64,000 nt of DNA from UBA10649 sp963749905 (GTDB taxonomy: Bacteria > Actinomycetota > Actinomycetes > S36-B12), in assembly GCA_963749905.1 (NCBI GenBank), contig CAVVOF010000002.1:402717-466716 (forward strand), in the 5' to 3' direction. The notes below the pieces were generated by a model. It was not told where the DNA came from. It did not search any database and saw only the letters and a list, made by a program, of their open reading frames with translations. Made by a program: the position numbers and the translations under genes. The number at the start of each line of letters is the position of its first letter. Position 1 is the first letter of the stretch. This document shows, one piece after another, positions 55,327 through 63,939 of this stretch.

Positions 55327-56250
55327 TCATGCATCGAGCGGCACCGGCACCTCGCGAGCCCCGGTGGCCGAGACCTCGACGGCGCGCAGCACCCACGCAT
55401 CACCCGCGACGCCCGCGATGACGGCCAGCGTCTCCGCGCTGCCGAAGGCCAGCACCGTCGGACCGGCCCCGGAGATGACCGCAGGCACGCCGGCCGCTCG
55501 CAGCGCGTCGACTAGCGCCAGCGACTGCGGGTACGCGGAGGCACGGGCGCGCTGGTGCAGCCGGTCCTCGGTGGCTGCCATCAACCGCGCGGGATCGGCG
55601 GTGAGCGCGTGCACGAGCAGCGCCGATCGTCCGATATTCGTGGCGGCGTCCGCGAACGGGACGCCGTCGGGGAGCATCGCCCGAGCGGCCGACGTCTTCA
55701 GCTCCGTGGGCGGGACCAGCACGACAGGATGCACGTCGGCATGGACCGCCATCGGCACCGCATCGGCGAAGCCGCCGTCCTCCACCCAGGACACCGTGAA
55801 TCCGCCGTACAGGGCCGCGGACAGGTTGTCGGGATGCGACTCCTGGCGAAGTGCCAGCTGGAGGACGTCGCTGTCCGTCATCCGATCGCGTCCGTCCGTC
55901 ACCATCGACCTGGCGAGCACGATGCCGCCGACGATGGCGGCGGCCGACGAACCCAGTCCGCGACCGTGCGGAATGGTGTTGACGCACCTGAGGATGAAGC
56001 CGGGCACATCGGCTCCGAGCCAGTCGAAGCCCGCACGCATCGACTGCACGACGAGATGGGTCTCGTCACGGGGCAGGGTGTCGGCGCCCTCCCCCGCGAT
56101 CTCCACCAGCACGCCCTCGTCGTCGGTGACCATGGCGATGAGATCGTCGTACACCGCGAGGGCCATGCCGGCGCAGTCGAAGGCCGGGCCGATGTTCGCG
56201 CTCGACGCGGGGACGACGACGCGGACGGCATCGCGACGAAGTTCGACCAC
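55327..56250 (-). CDS. thrB: Homoserine kinase
   Basis: A GHMP kinase of 307 residues that phosphorylates homoserine for threonine synthesis. VVVPASSANIGPAFDCAGMAL is the N-terminal substrate motif, GRGLGSSAAAIVGG the ATP-binding glycine loop, and ISGAGPTVLAF the third GHMP motif. GTG at 56250 follows GGAG and lies two bases after the thrC stop. A continuous frame running into thrC is caused by the frameshift in thrC and is not a fusion. Confidence 0.95.
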   Translation of the reverse strand: MVELRRDAVRVVVPASSANIGPAFDCAGMALAVYDDLIAMVTDDEGVLVEIAGEGADTLPRDETHLVVQSMRAGFDWLGADVPGFILRCVNTIPHGRGLGSSAAAIVGGIVLARSMVTDGRDRMTDSDVLQLALRQESHPDNLSAALYGGFTVSWVEDGGFADAVPMAVHADVHPVVLVPPTELKTSAARAMLPDGVPFADAATNIGRSALLVHALTADPARLMAATEDRLHQRARASAYPQSLALVDALRAAGVPAVISGAGPTVLAFGSAETLAVIAGVAGDAWVLRAVEVSATGAREVPVPLDA

Positions 56251-56252
56251 CG

Positions 56253-57312
56253 CTACTCCAGCCCGAGAGCCGCCGCAGCGGCGTGGACGTCGACCGGGAT
56301 GACCACCGGGTCCTGGGCCCCCTGCAGCGCGAGCTGCGGATCCTTGAGTCCATTGCCGGTCAGCGTGCAGACGATGGTCTGCCCGGCGTCGAGCGCTCCC
56401 TGCGCATGCAGCTTGAGCACGCCCGCCGACGCTCGCGGCGCTGGCCGGTTCGCAGAACAGCCCTTCGCGGTCGGCGCAGAGGCGGTAGGCAGAGAGGATC
56501 TCGTCGTCGGTGACCGAGTCGATGAGGCCGCCCGACTCGTCGCGCGCCGCCTCGGCCTGGTGCCAGGACGCGGGGTTGCCGATCCGGATCGCGGTCGCGA
56601 TGGTCTCCGGGTTCGTGACCGGGTGTCCGAGCACGATCGGTGCGGCGCCGGCGGCCTGGAATCCCCACATCCGCGGACGCGAAGCCGCAACGCCGTCGGC
56701 CGCGTACTCGACGTAGCCCTTCCAGTACGCGGTGATGTTGCCCGCGTTGCCGACGGGCAGGGCGTGGATGTCGGGGGCGCCGCCGAGCTGGTCGACGATC
56801 TCGAAGCTCGCCGTCTTCTGGCCCTCGATCCGGAACGGGTTGACGCTGTTGACGAGCTCGACGGGGTGGTCGACCGCCAGCTTCCGGGCCAGCTCGAGGC
56901 AGTCGTCGAAGTTGCCGTCGACCTGAAGCAGGGTGGCGCCGTGCACGATCGCCTGGGCGAGCTTGCCCATCGCGATCTTGCCCTGGGGCACGAGGACCGC
57001 GCTGGCCATGCCGGCCTTCGTCGCATACGCCGCGGCGCTGGCCGACGTGTTGCCGGTGCTGGCGCAGATGACGACCTTCGCGCCGGCCTCCGCCGCCTTC
57101 GAGATGGCCATCGTCATGCCGCGGTCCTTGAATGACCCCGTCGGGTTGGCGCCGTCGTACTTCAGCCAGACGTCGCAGCCGACCATGTCGCTGACGATGT
57201 CCGCACGCACGAGCGGGGTGCCGCCCTCCCGCAGGGTGATGACCGGAGTCGCGTCCGAGACCGGCAGCCGGTCGCGGTACTCCTCGATGAGGCCACGCCA
57301 TACGTGCGCCAT
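56253..57312 (-). CDS. thrC: Threonine synthase (one apparent frameshift)
   Basis: A PLP enzyme that converts O-phosphohomoserine to threonine; about 352 residues. The PLP lysine is in NPTGSFKDRGM, followed by CASTGNTSASAAAYA and the phosphate-binding loop PVGNAGNITAYW. An extra base near 56430 breaks the frame between EPASAASV and AGVLKLHAQGALDAGQ. The C-terminus ends VHAAAAALGLE and the stop is TAG at 56253-56255. It starts three bases after the hom stop. Confidence 0.93.
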
Positions 57313-57314
57313 TG

Positions 57315-58616
57315 CTAGTCCCCCGCCTCGCCCTCGACGCGCATGACTCCCAGCACCTGGCGGACCGTGTCGAGTTCGTGCAGCCGGTCGACCGTGCGTC
57401 GGAGCGCGGCGTCCGATGCCCGGTGGGTCCGCACGACCAGCCCGGCTGCATCGCCCTTGCCGTCCTGGCGGACCACCTGGATGCTCACGCCGTTGTCGGA
57501 GAAGGCCGTCGCGATGCTGGCGAGGACGCCGGGTCGGTCGGCGACCGACAGGTTCACGTAGTAGCGCGTCATCGCATCGCCGATGGGCAGGACCGGCAGG
57601 TTGGAGTAGGTGCTCTCTCCCGGGCCGAGTCCCCCGGTGACCCGGTTGCGGGCCGCCGTGACCAGGTCACCGAGCACGGCACTGGCCGTCGGGTCGCCGC
57701 CCGCGCCGCGACCGTAGAACATGACCTCGCCTGCCGACTCGGCCTCCACGAAGACGGCGTTGTAGGCACCACGGACCGCGGCCAGGGGATGGTCCCGCGG
57801 CAGCATGGCCGGGTGGACCCGGACGATGACGCCAGCGTCCGTGCGCTCGGCAACGGCGAGCAGCTTGATGACGAAGCCCATGTCCCGCGCGGCGCGGATG
57901 TCGTCCGCAGTGACGTTCGAGATCCCCTCGCAGTGGACGTCGTCCAGCGTCACTCGGGTGTGGAAGGCGAGCTCGGCGAGGATGGCGGCCTTGGCGGCGG
58001 CGTCGTGTCCCTCGACGTCGGCGGTCGGGTCGGCCTCCGCATAGCCCAGGGCTTGCGCGTCGGCGAGCACGTCCGCATAGGCGGCGCCCTCCTCGTCCAT
58101 GCGAGTGAGGATGTAGTTGGTGGTCCCGTTGACGATGCCGAGGACCTTGGTGACTCGGTCGCCCGCGAGTGACTCGCGCAGCGGCCGGAGCAGGGGGATG
58201 GCGCCGGCGACTGCAGCCTCGAAGTACAGGTCGACGCCGTGCCGGGCAGCCGCCTCGTACAAGGTCGCTCCGTCAGCGGCGAGCAGCGCCTTGTTGGCGG
58301 TGACCACGCTGGACCCAGCGTCCATCGCCGAGAGGATCAGGGTCCGCGCCGGCTCGATCCCGCCGATCAGCTCGACGACGATGTCCGCCCCGCTACCGGC
58401 CGCCGCTGCCGCGTCGTCCGTGATGACGTCGGCAGGCACGCCCGGCCGGGCGCGGGCAGCGTCGCGCACGGCGACGGCGGCAAGCTCGACGGGGGCGCCG
58501 ACGCGCTCCTCGATGTCCCGCGCGTTCTCCACGAGCAGGCGCGCGACGGATGCGCCCACGGTGCCGCCTCCGAGCAGGACGACCCTGAGCGGACGTCCCG
58601 TGACATCGGAAGCCAT
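57315..58616 (-). CDS. hom: Homoserine dehydrogenase
   Basis: Reduces aspartate semialdehyde to homoserine at the branch to threonine and methionine; 433 residues. The nucleotide site is LLGGGTVGASVA, NGTTNYIL lies mid-chain and the catalytic Asp/Lys segment EADPTADVEGHDAAAKAAIL is complete. A C-terminal ACT domain (YYVNLSVADRPGVLASIATAF) suggests threonine feedback control. ATG at 58616 follows GAGGAG. It is the first gene of hom-thrC-thrB; an aquaporin gene separates it from lysA. Confidence 0.96.
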   Translation of the reverse strand: MASDVTGRPLRVVLLGGGTVGASVARLLVENARDIEERVGAPVELAAVAVRDAARARPGVPADVITDDAAAAAGSGADIVVELIGGIEPARTLILSAMDAGSSVVTANKALLAADGATLYEAAARHGVDLYFEAAVAGAIPLLRPLRESLAGDRVTKVLGIVNGTTNYILTRMDEEGAAYADVLADAQALGYAEADPTADVEGHDAAAKAAILAELAFHTRVTLDDVHCEGISNVTADDIRAARDMGFVIKLLAVAERTDAGVIVRVHPAMLPRDHPLAAVRGAYNAVFVEAESAGEVMFYGRGAGGDPTASAVLGDLVTAARNRVTGGLGPGESTYSNLPVLPIGDAMTRYYVNLSVADRPGVLASIATAFSDNGVSIQVVRQDGKGDAAGLVVRTHRASDAALRRTVDRLHELDTVRQVLGVMRVEGEAGD

Positions 58617-58780
58617 GCACACTCCTCGCAGGTGAATCGGACGAGCACAGCCTCTCAGGTGGGTGTCGGGGAGGCGAAACCGGTCGGCGCCTCCGGCGGG
58701 CCTCACCGACCGTGCGCTGCCGGCGTGCCAGCATGGGCGCAGGCCTGTGGTGGGAACGTCCCGCCGGGCCAGGAGGAGAC

Positions 58781-59527
58781 ATGAACACCACCGCTCGCAA
58801 GCTGCTGGCTGAATTCGTCGGCACCTTCCTGCTGGTCTTCCTGGCGGTCGGGGCCGCCGTGTTCGGCATCTCGGCGAAGGTCGGGGCCGATGGCAACGGA
58901 CCTGGCAACGGCGTGGTGGGCGTCGCACTCGCGTTCGGCCTGGTCCTGCTCGGGATCGCCTACGCGTTCGGTCCGGTCTCCGGAGCCCATGTGAACCCCG
59001 CCGTCACGCTCGGCATGCTGCTCGGCCGTCGGATGCCCACGAACGAGGCGGTCGGCTACTGGATCGCCCAGTTCCTCGGCGGCATCCTCGGCGGCTTCAT
59101 GCTCTGGCTGTTCGTGCAGTCGTTCGGAGTCACGGACTACACCGGCGCGCTCGGCACCAACGCCTACGACAACGGCGCCATCAACATGGTCGGCGCATTC
59201 GTGCTCGAGACGCTGCTGACTGCTGCCTTCGTGCTGGTGATCCTGCTGGTCACGGAGCGGGTCGCCGCCCCCGGCTTCGCGGGCCTGGCCATCGGCCTGA
59301 CGCTGACGCTCGTCCACCTGGTCGGCATCCCGCTGACCGGCACGTCCGTCAACCCGGCCCGCTCGTTCGGCCCGGCCCTGTTCGCCGGTGGCGACGCGCT
59401 CGGGCAGGTCTGGCTGTTCATTCTCGCGCCGCTGGTCGGCGCGGTGGTCGCGGTGATCGTGTGGCGACTGGTCCGCACGTCCGTCGAGGAGCCCGAGCCG
59501 CTGGTCGCCGGGTCCGAGCGCGAGTAG
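58781..59527 (+). CDS. Aquaporin Z family water channel
   Basis: A 248-residue channel with six membrane helices and both NPA boxes: SGAHVNPAVTLG and TGTSVNPARSFGPAL, with the conserved selectivity Arg after the second NPA and a His in LVHLVGIPLTG, which point to water, not glycerol. The start ATG at 58781 follows GGAGGAG. It faces against the lysA and hom genes, so it breaks the usual argS-lysA-hom order and looks like an insertion into that block. Confidence 0.92.
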   Translation: MNTTARKLLAEFVGTFLLVFLAVGAAVFGISAKVGADGNGPGNGVVGVALAFGLVLLGIAYAFGPVSGAHVNPAVTLGMLLGRRMPTNEAVGYWIAQFLGGILGGFMLWLFVQSFGVTDYTGALGTNAYDNGAINMVGAFVLETLLTAAFVLVILLVTERVAAPGFAGLAIGLTLTLVHLVGIPLTGTSVNPARSFGPALFAGGDALGQVWLFILAPLVGAVVAVIVWRLVRTSVEEPEPLVAGSERE

Positions 59528-59535
59528 CCCCGTTT

Positions 59536-59600
59536 CGCCGAGACCTGCTGATACCGACCTCACCCAGCCCGGGTGGTGTCGGTGCCAGCAGGTCTCGGCG
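59536..59600. terminator. Long imperfect hairpin between convergent aquaporin and lysA genes
   Basis: The outer 15 pairs (59536-59550 with 59586-59600) are perfect. The stem then continues inward with mismatches at 51/85 and 59/77 and two wobble pairs (52/84, 60/76) to a five-base loop around 59668-less centre 59566-59570. It ends three bases before the lysA stop and begins nine bases after the aquaporin stop. It belongs to the same set of long inverted repeats. Confidence 0.7.
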
Positions 59601-59602
59601 TT

Positions 59603-61018
59603 TCAGGCGCCGGGGTCGAGGCGGAGCAGGTCGTCCAGGGTCTCGCGCCGCAGGTAGACCGACGTGGCCCCGTCGCGCGCGGCCACCACGGCCGGCCGGG
59701 GCAGGTAGTTGTAGTTCGACGCCATGGAGCGGCAGTACGCGCCGGTCGCGGCCACGGCCAGCAGGTCCCCGGGCACCAGGTCGGCCGGCAGCCAGGCGTC
59801 CCGCACCACGATGTCGCCGGACTCGCAGTGCTTGCCCACCACCCGGCACAGCGTCGGCTCGGCCGACGACTCCCGCGAGGCCAGCGTCACCGTGTAGTCC
59901 GCGTCGTACAGCGCGGTGCGGATGTTGTCGCTCATGCCTCCGTCGACGGACACGTACGTGCGGACGGCACCGCGATCCAGCTCGACCGGCTTGACGGTGC
60001 CCACCTCGTAGACGGTGACGGCGGCCGGACCGACGATCGCGCGACCCGGCTCGAAGGCCAGGGCGGGCATCGGGATGCCCTCGTTCGCGCACTGCTTGCC
60101 GACGATGTCGCCGATCTGCGTCGCCATGTCGGTCACGTCGAGCGGGTCGTCGGACTCGAGGTAGGCGATGCCCATGCCGCCGCCGAGGTTCAGCTCCTCG
60201 ACCTCGATGCCCTGCTCGTCCCAGATCCGCTGCGCGACGCTCACCACACGGCCCGCGGCCACCTCGAAGCCCGCCGCGTCGAAGATCTGCGAGCCGATGT
60301 GGGAGTGCAGGCCCCGGAAGTCCAGGCTCGGCAGCTTGGCGATCCGGCGCACCGCCTCCTCCGCGGCACCCGACGCGACGGACAGCCCGAACTTCTGGTC
60401 CTCGTGCGCGGTGGCGATGAACTCGTGCGTGTGCGCCTCGACCCCGACGGTGACCCGGACGAGCACCTGCTGCACCACGCCCGCCCGCCCTGCCGCGTCG
60501 GCGATGCGGACGATGTCCTCGAACGAGTCGATCACGATCCGTCCGACGCCGGCCGCCACGGCCGCCTCGATCTCGCCCATCGACTTGTTGTTGCCGTGCA
60601 TGAGCAGCCGCTCCCCCGGCACCCCGGCCCGCAGGGCCACTGCGAGCTCGCCGCCGGACGCGACGTCGATGCCAAGCCCCTCCTGCGTGACCAGCCGGGC
60701 GACGGAGGTGGTCAGGAGCGCCTTCGCGGCGTAGTAGACGAGACGGGCGCCCGCGCTGACGTAGGACTCGCGGTAGGTCCGCGCTCGCGCGCGCAGGTCG
60801 TCCTCGTCGAAGAGGAACAGCGGCGAGCCGTGCTCAGCGACGGCATCCCGGACGTCGACACCGCCGATCTCGAGCGCGCCATCGCCGTTGCGTCGAGCCG
60901 ATGCCGGCCAGACCGACGGGGCGAGCCGGTTCATCTCCGCAGCGGACCCGGGCTTCGACGCGCCCTCGTGCAGGGACAGGCCGTCAGCGTGCAGTGGTCC
61001 AGCGGGATGCGCGCGCAT
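59603..61018 (-). CDS. lysA: Diaminopimelate decarboxylase
   Basis: The last enzyme of lysine synthesis, PLP-dependent, 471 residues. The PLP lysine is in RLVYYAAKALLTT, HSHIGSQI and LNLGGGMGIAY bind the phosphate, and ATGAYCRSMASNYNYLPRP includes the active-site Cys from the partner subunit. ATG at 61018 was chosen because actinobacterial LysA begins MRAHxAGxLHAD. A toxin-antitoxin pair lies between it and argS, unlike the usual adjacent arrangement. Confidence 0.95.
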   Translation of the reverse strand: MRAHPAGPLHADGLSLHEGASKPGSAAEMNRLAPSVWPASARRNGDGALEIGGVDVRDAVAEHGSPLFLFDEDDLRARARTYRESYVSAGARLVYYAAKALLTTSVARLVTQEGLGIDVASGGELAVALRAGVPGERLLMHGNNKSMGEIEAAVAAGVGRIVIDSFEDIVRIADAAGRAGVVQQVLVRVTVGVEAHTHEFIATAHEDQKFGLSVASGAAEEAVRRIAKLPSLDFRGLHSHIGSQIFDAAGFEVAAGRVVSVAQRIWDEQGIEVEELNLGGGMGIAYLESDDPLDVTDMATQIGDIVGKQCANEGIPMPALAFEPGRAIVGPAAVTVYEVGTVKPVELDRGAVRTYVSVDGGMSDNIRTALYDADYTVTLASRESSAEPTLCRVVGKHCESGDIVVRDAWLPADLVPGDLLAVAATGAYCRSMASNYNYLPRPAVVAARDGATSVYLRRETLDDLLRLDPGA

Positions 61019-61061
61019 GCGAGGAAGGCTAGTGGCTGGACCTGGAATCCCCGAGGCTCGG

Positions 61062-61373
61062 TCAGGGGTCAGCGAAGACCTGATGGGTGCCGATCCGGCG
61101 CCAACGGAGCAGGGGTCCCGCGTCATCGTGCACGAACTCGAACGTCGCACGCCCGTCGGGTGACGCGAACGACCACGTCAGCTCCCACACACGGGGAGCC
61201 CCGACAAGTCGGCGGACGCGCAGTCGGGCGGGCCACCGGTAGCCACCGGGCTCGCTGACGTACCCGTCACACGCCTCGCTGAACGCCGGAACCAGCGCTC
61301 GGAACATGCGACGGTGCTCGACCGGGAGCGCCGCGTAGTCAGCGTCGAAACGGGGCGTGGTCTCGAATCTCAC
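61062..61373 (-). CDS. Putative toxin of an AbrB-type toxin-antitoxin pair
   Basis: A 103-residue protein. It begins MRFETTPRFDADYAALPVEHRRMFRALVPAF and continues with WELTWSFASPDGRATFEF. The pattern of a short alpha-helical start and a beta-rich C-terminus that includes W-E-L-T/S-W-S-F is that of RelE/ParE-like or HigB-like nucleases, but no certain catalytic residues can be named. Its GTG overlaps the antitoxin stop (GTGA), the usual translational coupling. It is the second gene of the pair. Confidence 0.65.
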   Translation of the reverse strand: MRFETTPRFDADYAALPVEHRRMFRALVPAFSEACDGYVSEPGGYRWPARLRVRRLVGAPRVWELTWSFASPDGRATFEFVHDDAGPLLRWRRIGTHQVFADP

Positions 61374-61681
61374 GTGGGCGCGATCGAGTCCAGGTGAGCC
61401 AGCAGTTCGTCCGGACCCTCATGCACCGTCACCTCGCCGGACGCGACGTGATCATCGACCTCCCGCTCGCCCCGATGCCACGACGGGTCCCAGAACCACG
61501 CCTCGCTGGCCGGGACTGGGACGACCGGCCGCAGTTCGAGCACCCCGTCCGCACGCTCGGTGATCTCGACCTGCGCACCCGGCTGATCGAGCCGGTAGCG
61601 GCGACGCAGCGCCGGGGGCAGGGCGACCGTGCCGCGCCCCTGAATCGCAAGGAAGCCGTGGAAGAAATCGGACGTGGTCAT
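61370..61681 (-). CDS. AbrB/SpoVT-type antitoxin
   Basis: A 103-residue protein with an N-terminal swapped-hairpin AbrB-like DNA-binding domain (GRGTVALPPALRRRYRLDQPGAQVEI) and a C-terminal acidic part (PSWHRGEREVDDHVASGEV) that would bind the toxin. ATG at 61681 has no ribosome site; AATAGT lies five bases upstream, so the mRNA is probably leaderless. It likely represses its own promoter through the inverted repeat in the spacer. Confidence 0.75.
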   Translation of the reverse strand: MTTSDFFHGFLAIQGRGTVALPPALRRRYRLDQPGAQVEITERADGVLELRPVVPVPASEAWFWDPSWHRGEREVDDHVASGEVTVHEGPDELLAHLDSIAPT

Positions 61682-61686
61682 GGTGC

Positions 61687-61716
61687 ACTATTGCGGCATT
61701 GCAGCAAAGGTGTCAA
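61687..61716 (-). promoter_or_regulatory. Promoter and operator of the toxin-antitoxin operon
   Basis: On the minus strand TTGACA (61711-61716) and AATAGT (61687-61692) are spaced by 18 bases and end five bases from the antitoxin ATG, giving a leaderless transcript. TTGC...GCAA (61691-61707) is an inverted repeat in the spacer and a natural operator. It lies between the argS stop and the antitoxin start. Confidence 0.65.
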
Positions 61717-61762
61717 TGCGGTAACGCGTCCATGAAGCCCATCACGGCATCAGCCGCGGCGG

Positions 61763-63422
61763 CTACATCCGCTCCGGCGCGCTGACGCCCAGCAGGTCCA
61801 GCCCGTTCGCGATCGTCTGCCGCGACGCCGCGCACAACCACAGCCGGGCGACGTGGATCGGCGCCAGCTCCTCGTCGCCGCGCGGCAGCACCCAGCACAC
61901 GTCGTAGAACCGGTGGTACGACGTCGCCAGGTCCTCGAGGTAGCGGGCGACGCGATGCGGCTCCCGCAGCTCCGCAGCCGACGCCACGATCCGAGGGAAC
62001 TCCGCGATCATCCCGAGCAGGTTGTTCTCCCGCTCGTGGTCGAGCAGCGACGGGTCGAACTCCAGCGCGCGCCAGTCGATGCCGAGCTCGGCCGCGTTGC
62101 GCAGGACGGACGCGATCCGCGCGTGCGCGTACTGCACGTAGAACACCGGGTTGTCGTTGGTGGCCCGGATCATGTCCTCGATGTCGAGCGTGAGCGGGCG
62201 AGTCCGCCGGGTAGCGCGACAGCGTGTACCGCGCCGCGTCGACGCCCACCTCCTGCACGAGCTCGTCGAGGGTGACGATGGTGCCCGCGCGCTTGCTGAG
62301 CTTGACCTCCTCGCCCGCGCGAGTGATCTTCACCAGCTGGCCGATGAGCACCTCGACGTTGACGTCCATGTCGTCGCCCGCGCAGGCCGCGACGGCCCGC
62401 AGCCGGTTGACGTAGCCGTGGTGGTCCGCGCCGAGCAGGTAGATGTTGACGTCGAAGCCGCGCGCCCGCTTGTCCACGTAGTACGCGGTGTCCGACGCGA
62501 AGTAGGTCGGCGAGCCGTCGCCGCGGATCAGGACACGGTCCTTGTCGTCGCCGAAGTCCGTGGTGCGCAGCCAGACCGCGCCCTCCTGCTCGAACACATG
62601 GCCCTGCTCGCGCAGCCGCGCCAGACCCCGCTCGACCGCACCCGACTCGTGCAGCTCACGCTCGGACGCCCACACGTCGAAATGGGTCCGGAACAAGTCG
62701 AGGACCTGCTTCTGCTGGTCCAGTTGCAGCGCGTAGGCCGCCTCCCGGAAGGCGACCAGCTGCTCGTCGTCCGGCAGTTCGAGGTACTCGGGGTGCTCGG
62801 CCACGATCCGGGCGGCGAGCTCGAGGATGTAGTCGCCGTGATAGCCGTCCTCCGGCACGGGTCGCCCGTTGGCGATGGCCATGACCGACGCCCCGAACTT
62901 CTCGAGCTGGGCGCCCCGGTCGTTGATGTAGAACTCGGTGGCCACCGTCGCGCCCGCCGCGGCCAGCACCCGGGCGATGGCGTCACCGAGGGCGGCCCAC
63001 CGGGTGTGGCCGAGGTGCAGCGGTCCGGTCGGGTTGGCCGAGATGAACTCGACGTTGATCGTGGTGCCGGCCAGCGTGTCACTGTGGCCCCATGCGTCAC
63101 TCGCGTCGACCGCCCGCCGGGCCACCTCCCCCTGGGCGGCGCTGTCGAGCCGGATGTTGACGAAGCCGGGGCCGGCGACCTCCGCGCTGGCCACGCCGGG
63201 CGTCCGCTCGAGATGGGCCACCAGCAGCGTCGCCAGGTCCCGCGGCGCCATGCCCACCTGCTTGGCCAGGGCCAGTGCCACGTTGGTCGCGTAGTCGCCG
63301 TGCTCGCGGGACTTGGGCCGCTCGATGCGCACCTCGGGCACGTCGACTGCGGGGATGGTCCCTGCATCGGAGAGCTCGGCGATGATGCGCGTCACGGTGT
63401 CCGCAAGCTGGCTGGGAGTCAC
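61763..63422 (-). CDS. argS: Arginyl-tRNA synthetase (one apparent frameshift)
   Basis: A class I synthetase of about 552 residues. The HIGH motif is HLGH at 136-139 (SANPTGPLHLGHTR) and the KMSKS motif is VKLSKRAGTIV. The C-terminal anticodon-binding part (NPVFYVQYAHARIASVLRNA, YDVCWVLP) lies in another frame after an extra base near 62202 (TCG-CC-C-G-CTC); the stop is TAG at 61763-61765. GTG at 63422 follows TAGGCT by six bases (63429-63434), a leaderless pattern. It heads the minus-strand block. Confidence 0.94.
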
Positions 63423-63472
63423 GGCTGGAGCCTATCTACGGCGGTTCGTCACCCATGGGGCCCCCGAGCGGC

Positions 63473-63645
63473 TATGCTCCTCTCAGGCAAGGCCACATCA
63501 GCACCACCGTTCTGAGATGCCCGCCCACAAGGTGGGCATCTGGTTTTCTGGGCACGTGCGCAGATTCGGGACGAAAGGTTTGAACGGCTAGGCCGCATTC
63601 CGGGCGACCGCTCGGAGTGAAGTTCCCGCAAGGAGTATGTGCACC
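63473..63645 (+). promoter_or_regulatory. Structured leader of cspA with a terminator-like hairpin
   Basis: TATGCT (63473-63478) is a plausible -10 box, which would give a leader of about 160 bases. Within it AGATGCCC (63515-63522) can pair with GGGCATCT (63534-63541), or GCCCAC with GTGGGC inside, and the hairpin is followed by TGGTTTTCT. This looks like an intrinsic terminator placed about 100 bases before the ORF, so transcription could be attenuated. The AAGGAG ribosome site is at 63630-63635. Confidence 0.5.
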
Positions 63646-63849
63646 ATGGCTCAAGGAACCGTCAAGTGGTTCAACGCTGAGAAGGGCTACGGCTTCATCG
63701 CCCAGGCCGACGGCGGCCCGGACGTCTTCGTTCATTACTCGGCAATCCAGTCGGATGGCTACCGCTCCCTCGAGGAGAACCAGCTGGTCGAGTTCGACAT
63801 CGTCCAGGGCCCGAAGGGCCCGCAGGCCGACAAGGTCCGCATCGCCTAG
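63646..63849 (+). CDS. Cold-shock protein CspA family
   Basis: An intact 67-residue single-stranded nucleic-acid-binding protein. RNP1 reads KGYGFI and RNP2 reads VFVHYSAI, both standard. ATG at 63646 was chosen because AAGGAG lies ten bases upstream; an ATG at 63637 is too close. Long, structured leaders are usual for this gene family. Downstream is a perfect terminator. In actinobacteria this form is commonly expressed at all temperatures. Confidence 0.96.
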   Translation: MAQGTVKWFNAEKGYGFIAQADGGPDVFVHYSAIQSDGYRSLEENQLVEFDIVQGPKGPQADKVRIA

Positions 63850-63857
63850 TTAGCTCG

Positions 63858-63893
63858 GAAAGGGGCCCCACCAGTTCTGGTGGGGCCCCTTTC
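63858..63893 (+). terminator. Intrinsic terminator of cspA
   Basis: A 16-pair perfect stem (63858-63873 with 63878-63893) with the four-base loop GTTC and a run of T's in the end of the second arm (CCCCTTTC). It lies nine bases after the cspA stop and could also act on the opposing gene. Confidence 0.9.
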
Positions 63894-63939
63894 GCATGTC
63901 CGGCCTGAGGTCCCCCGACCCTGTGGCCCGACACTCGCG

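Noticed and set aside
55327..57312. A single 661-codon frame that looks like a fused threonine synthase-homoserine kinase
   Set aside because: It arises from one extra base near 56430. The true thrC end (VHAAAAALGLE and TAG at 56253) and a ribosome site with GTG for thrB are both present.
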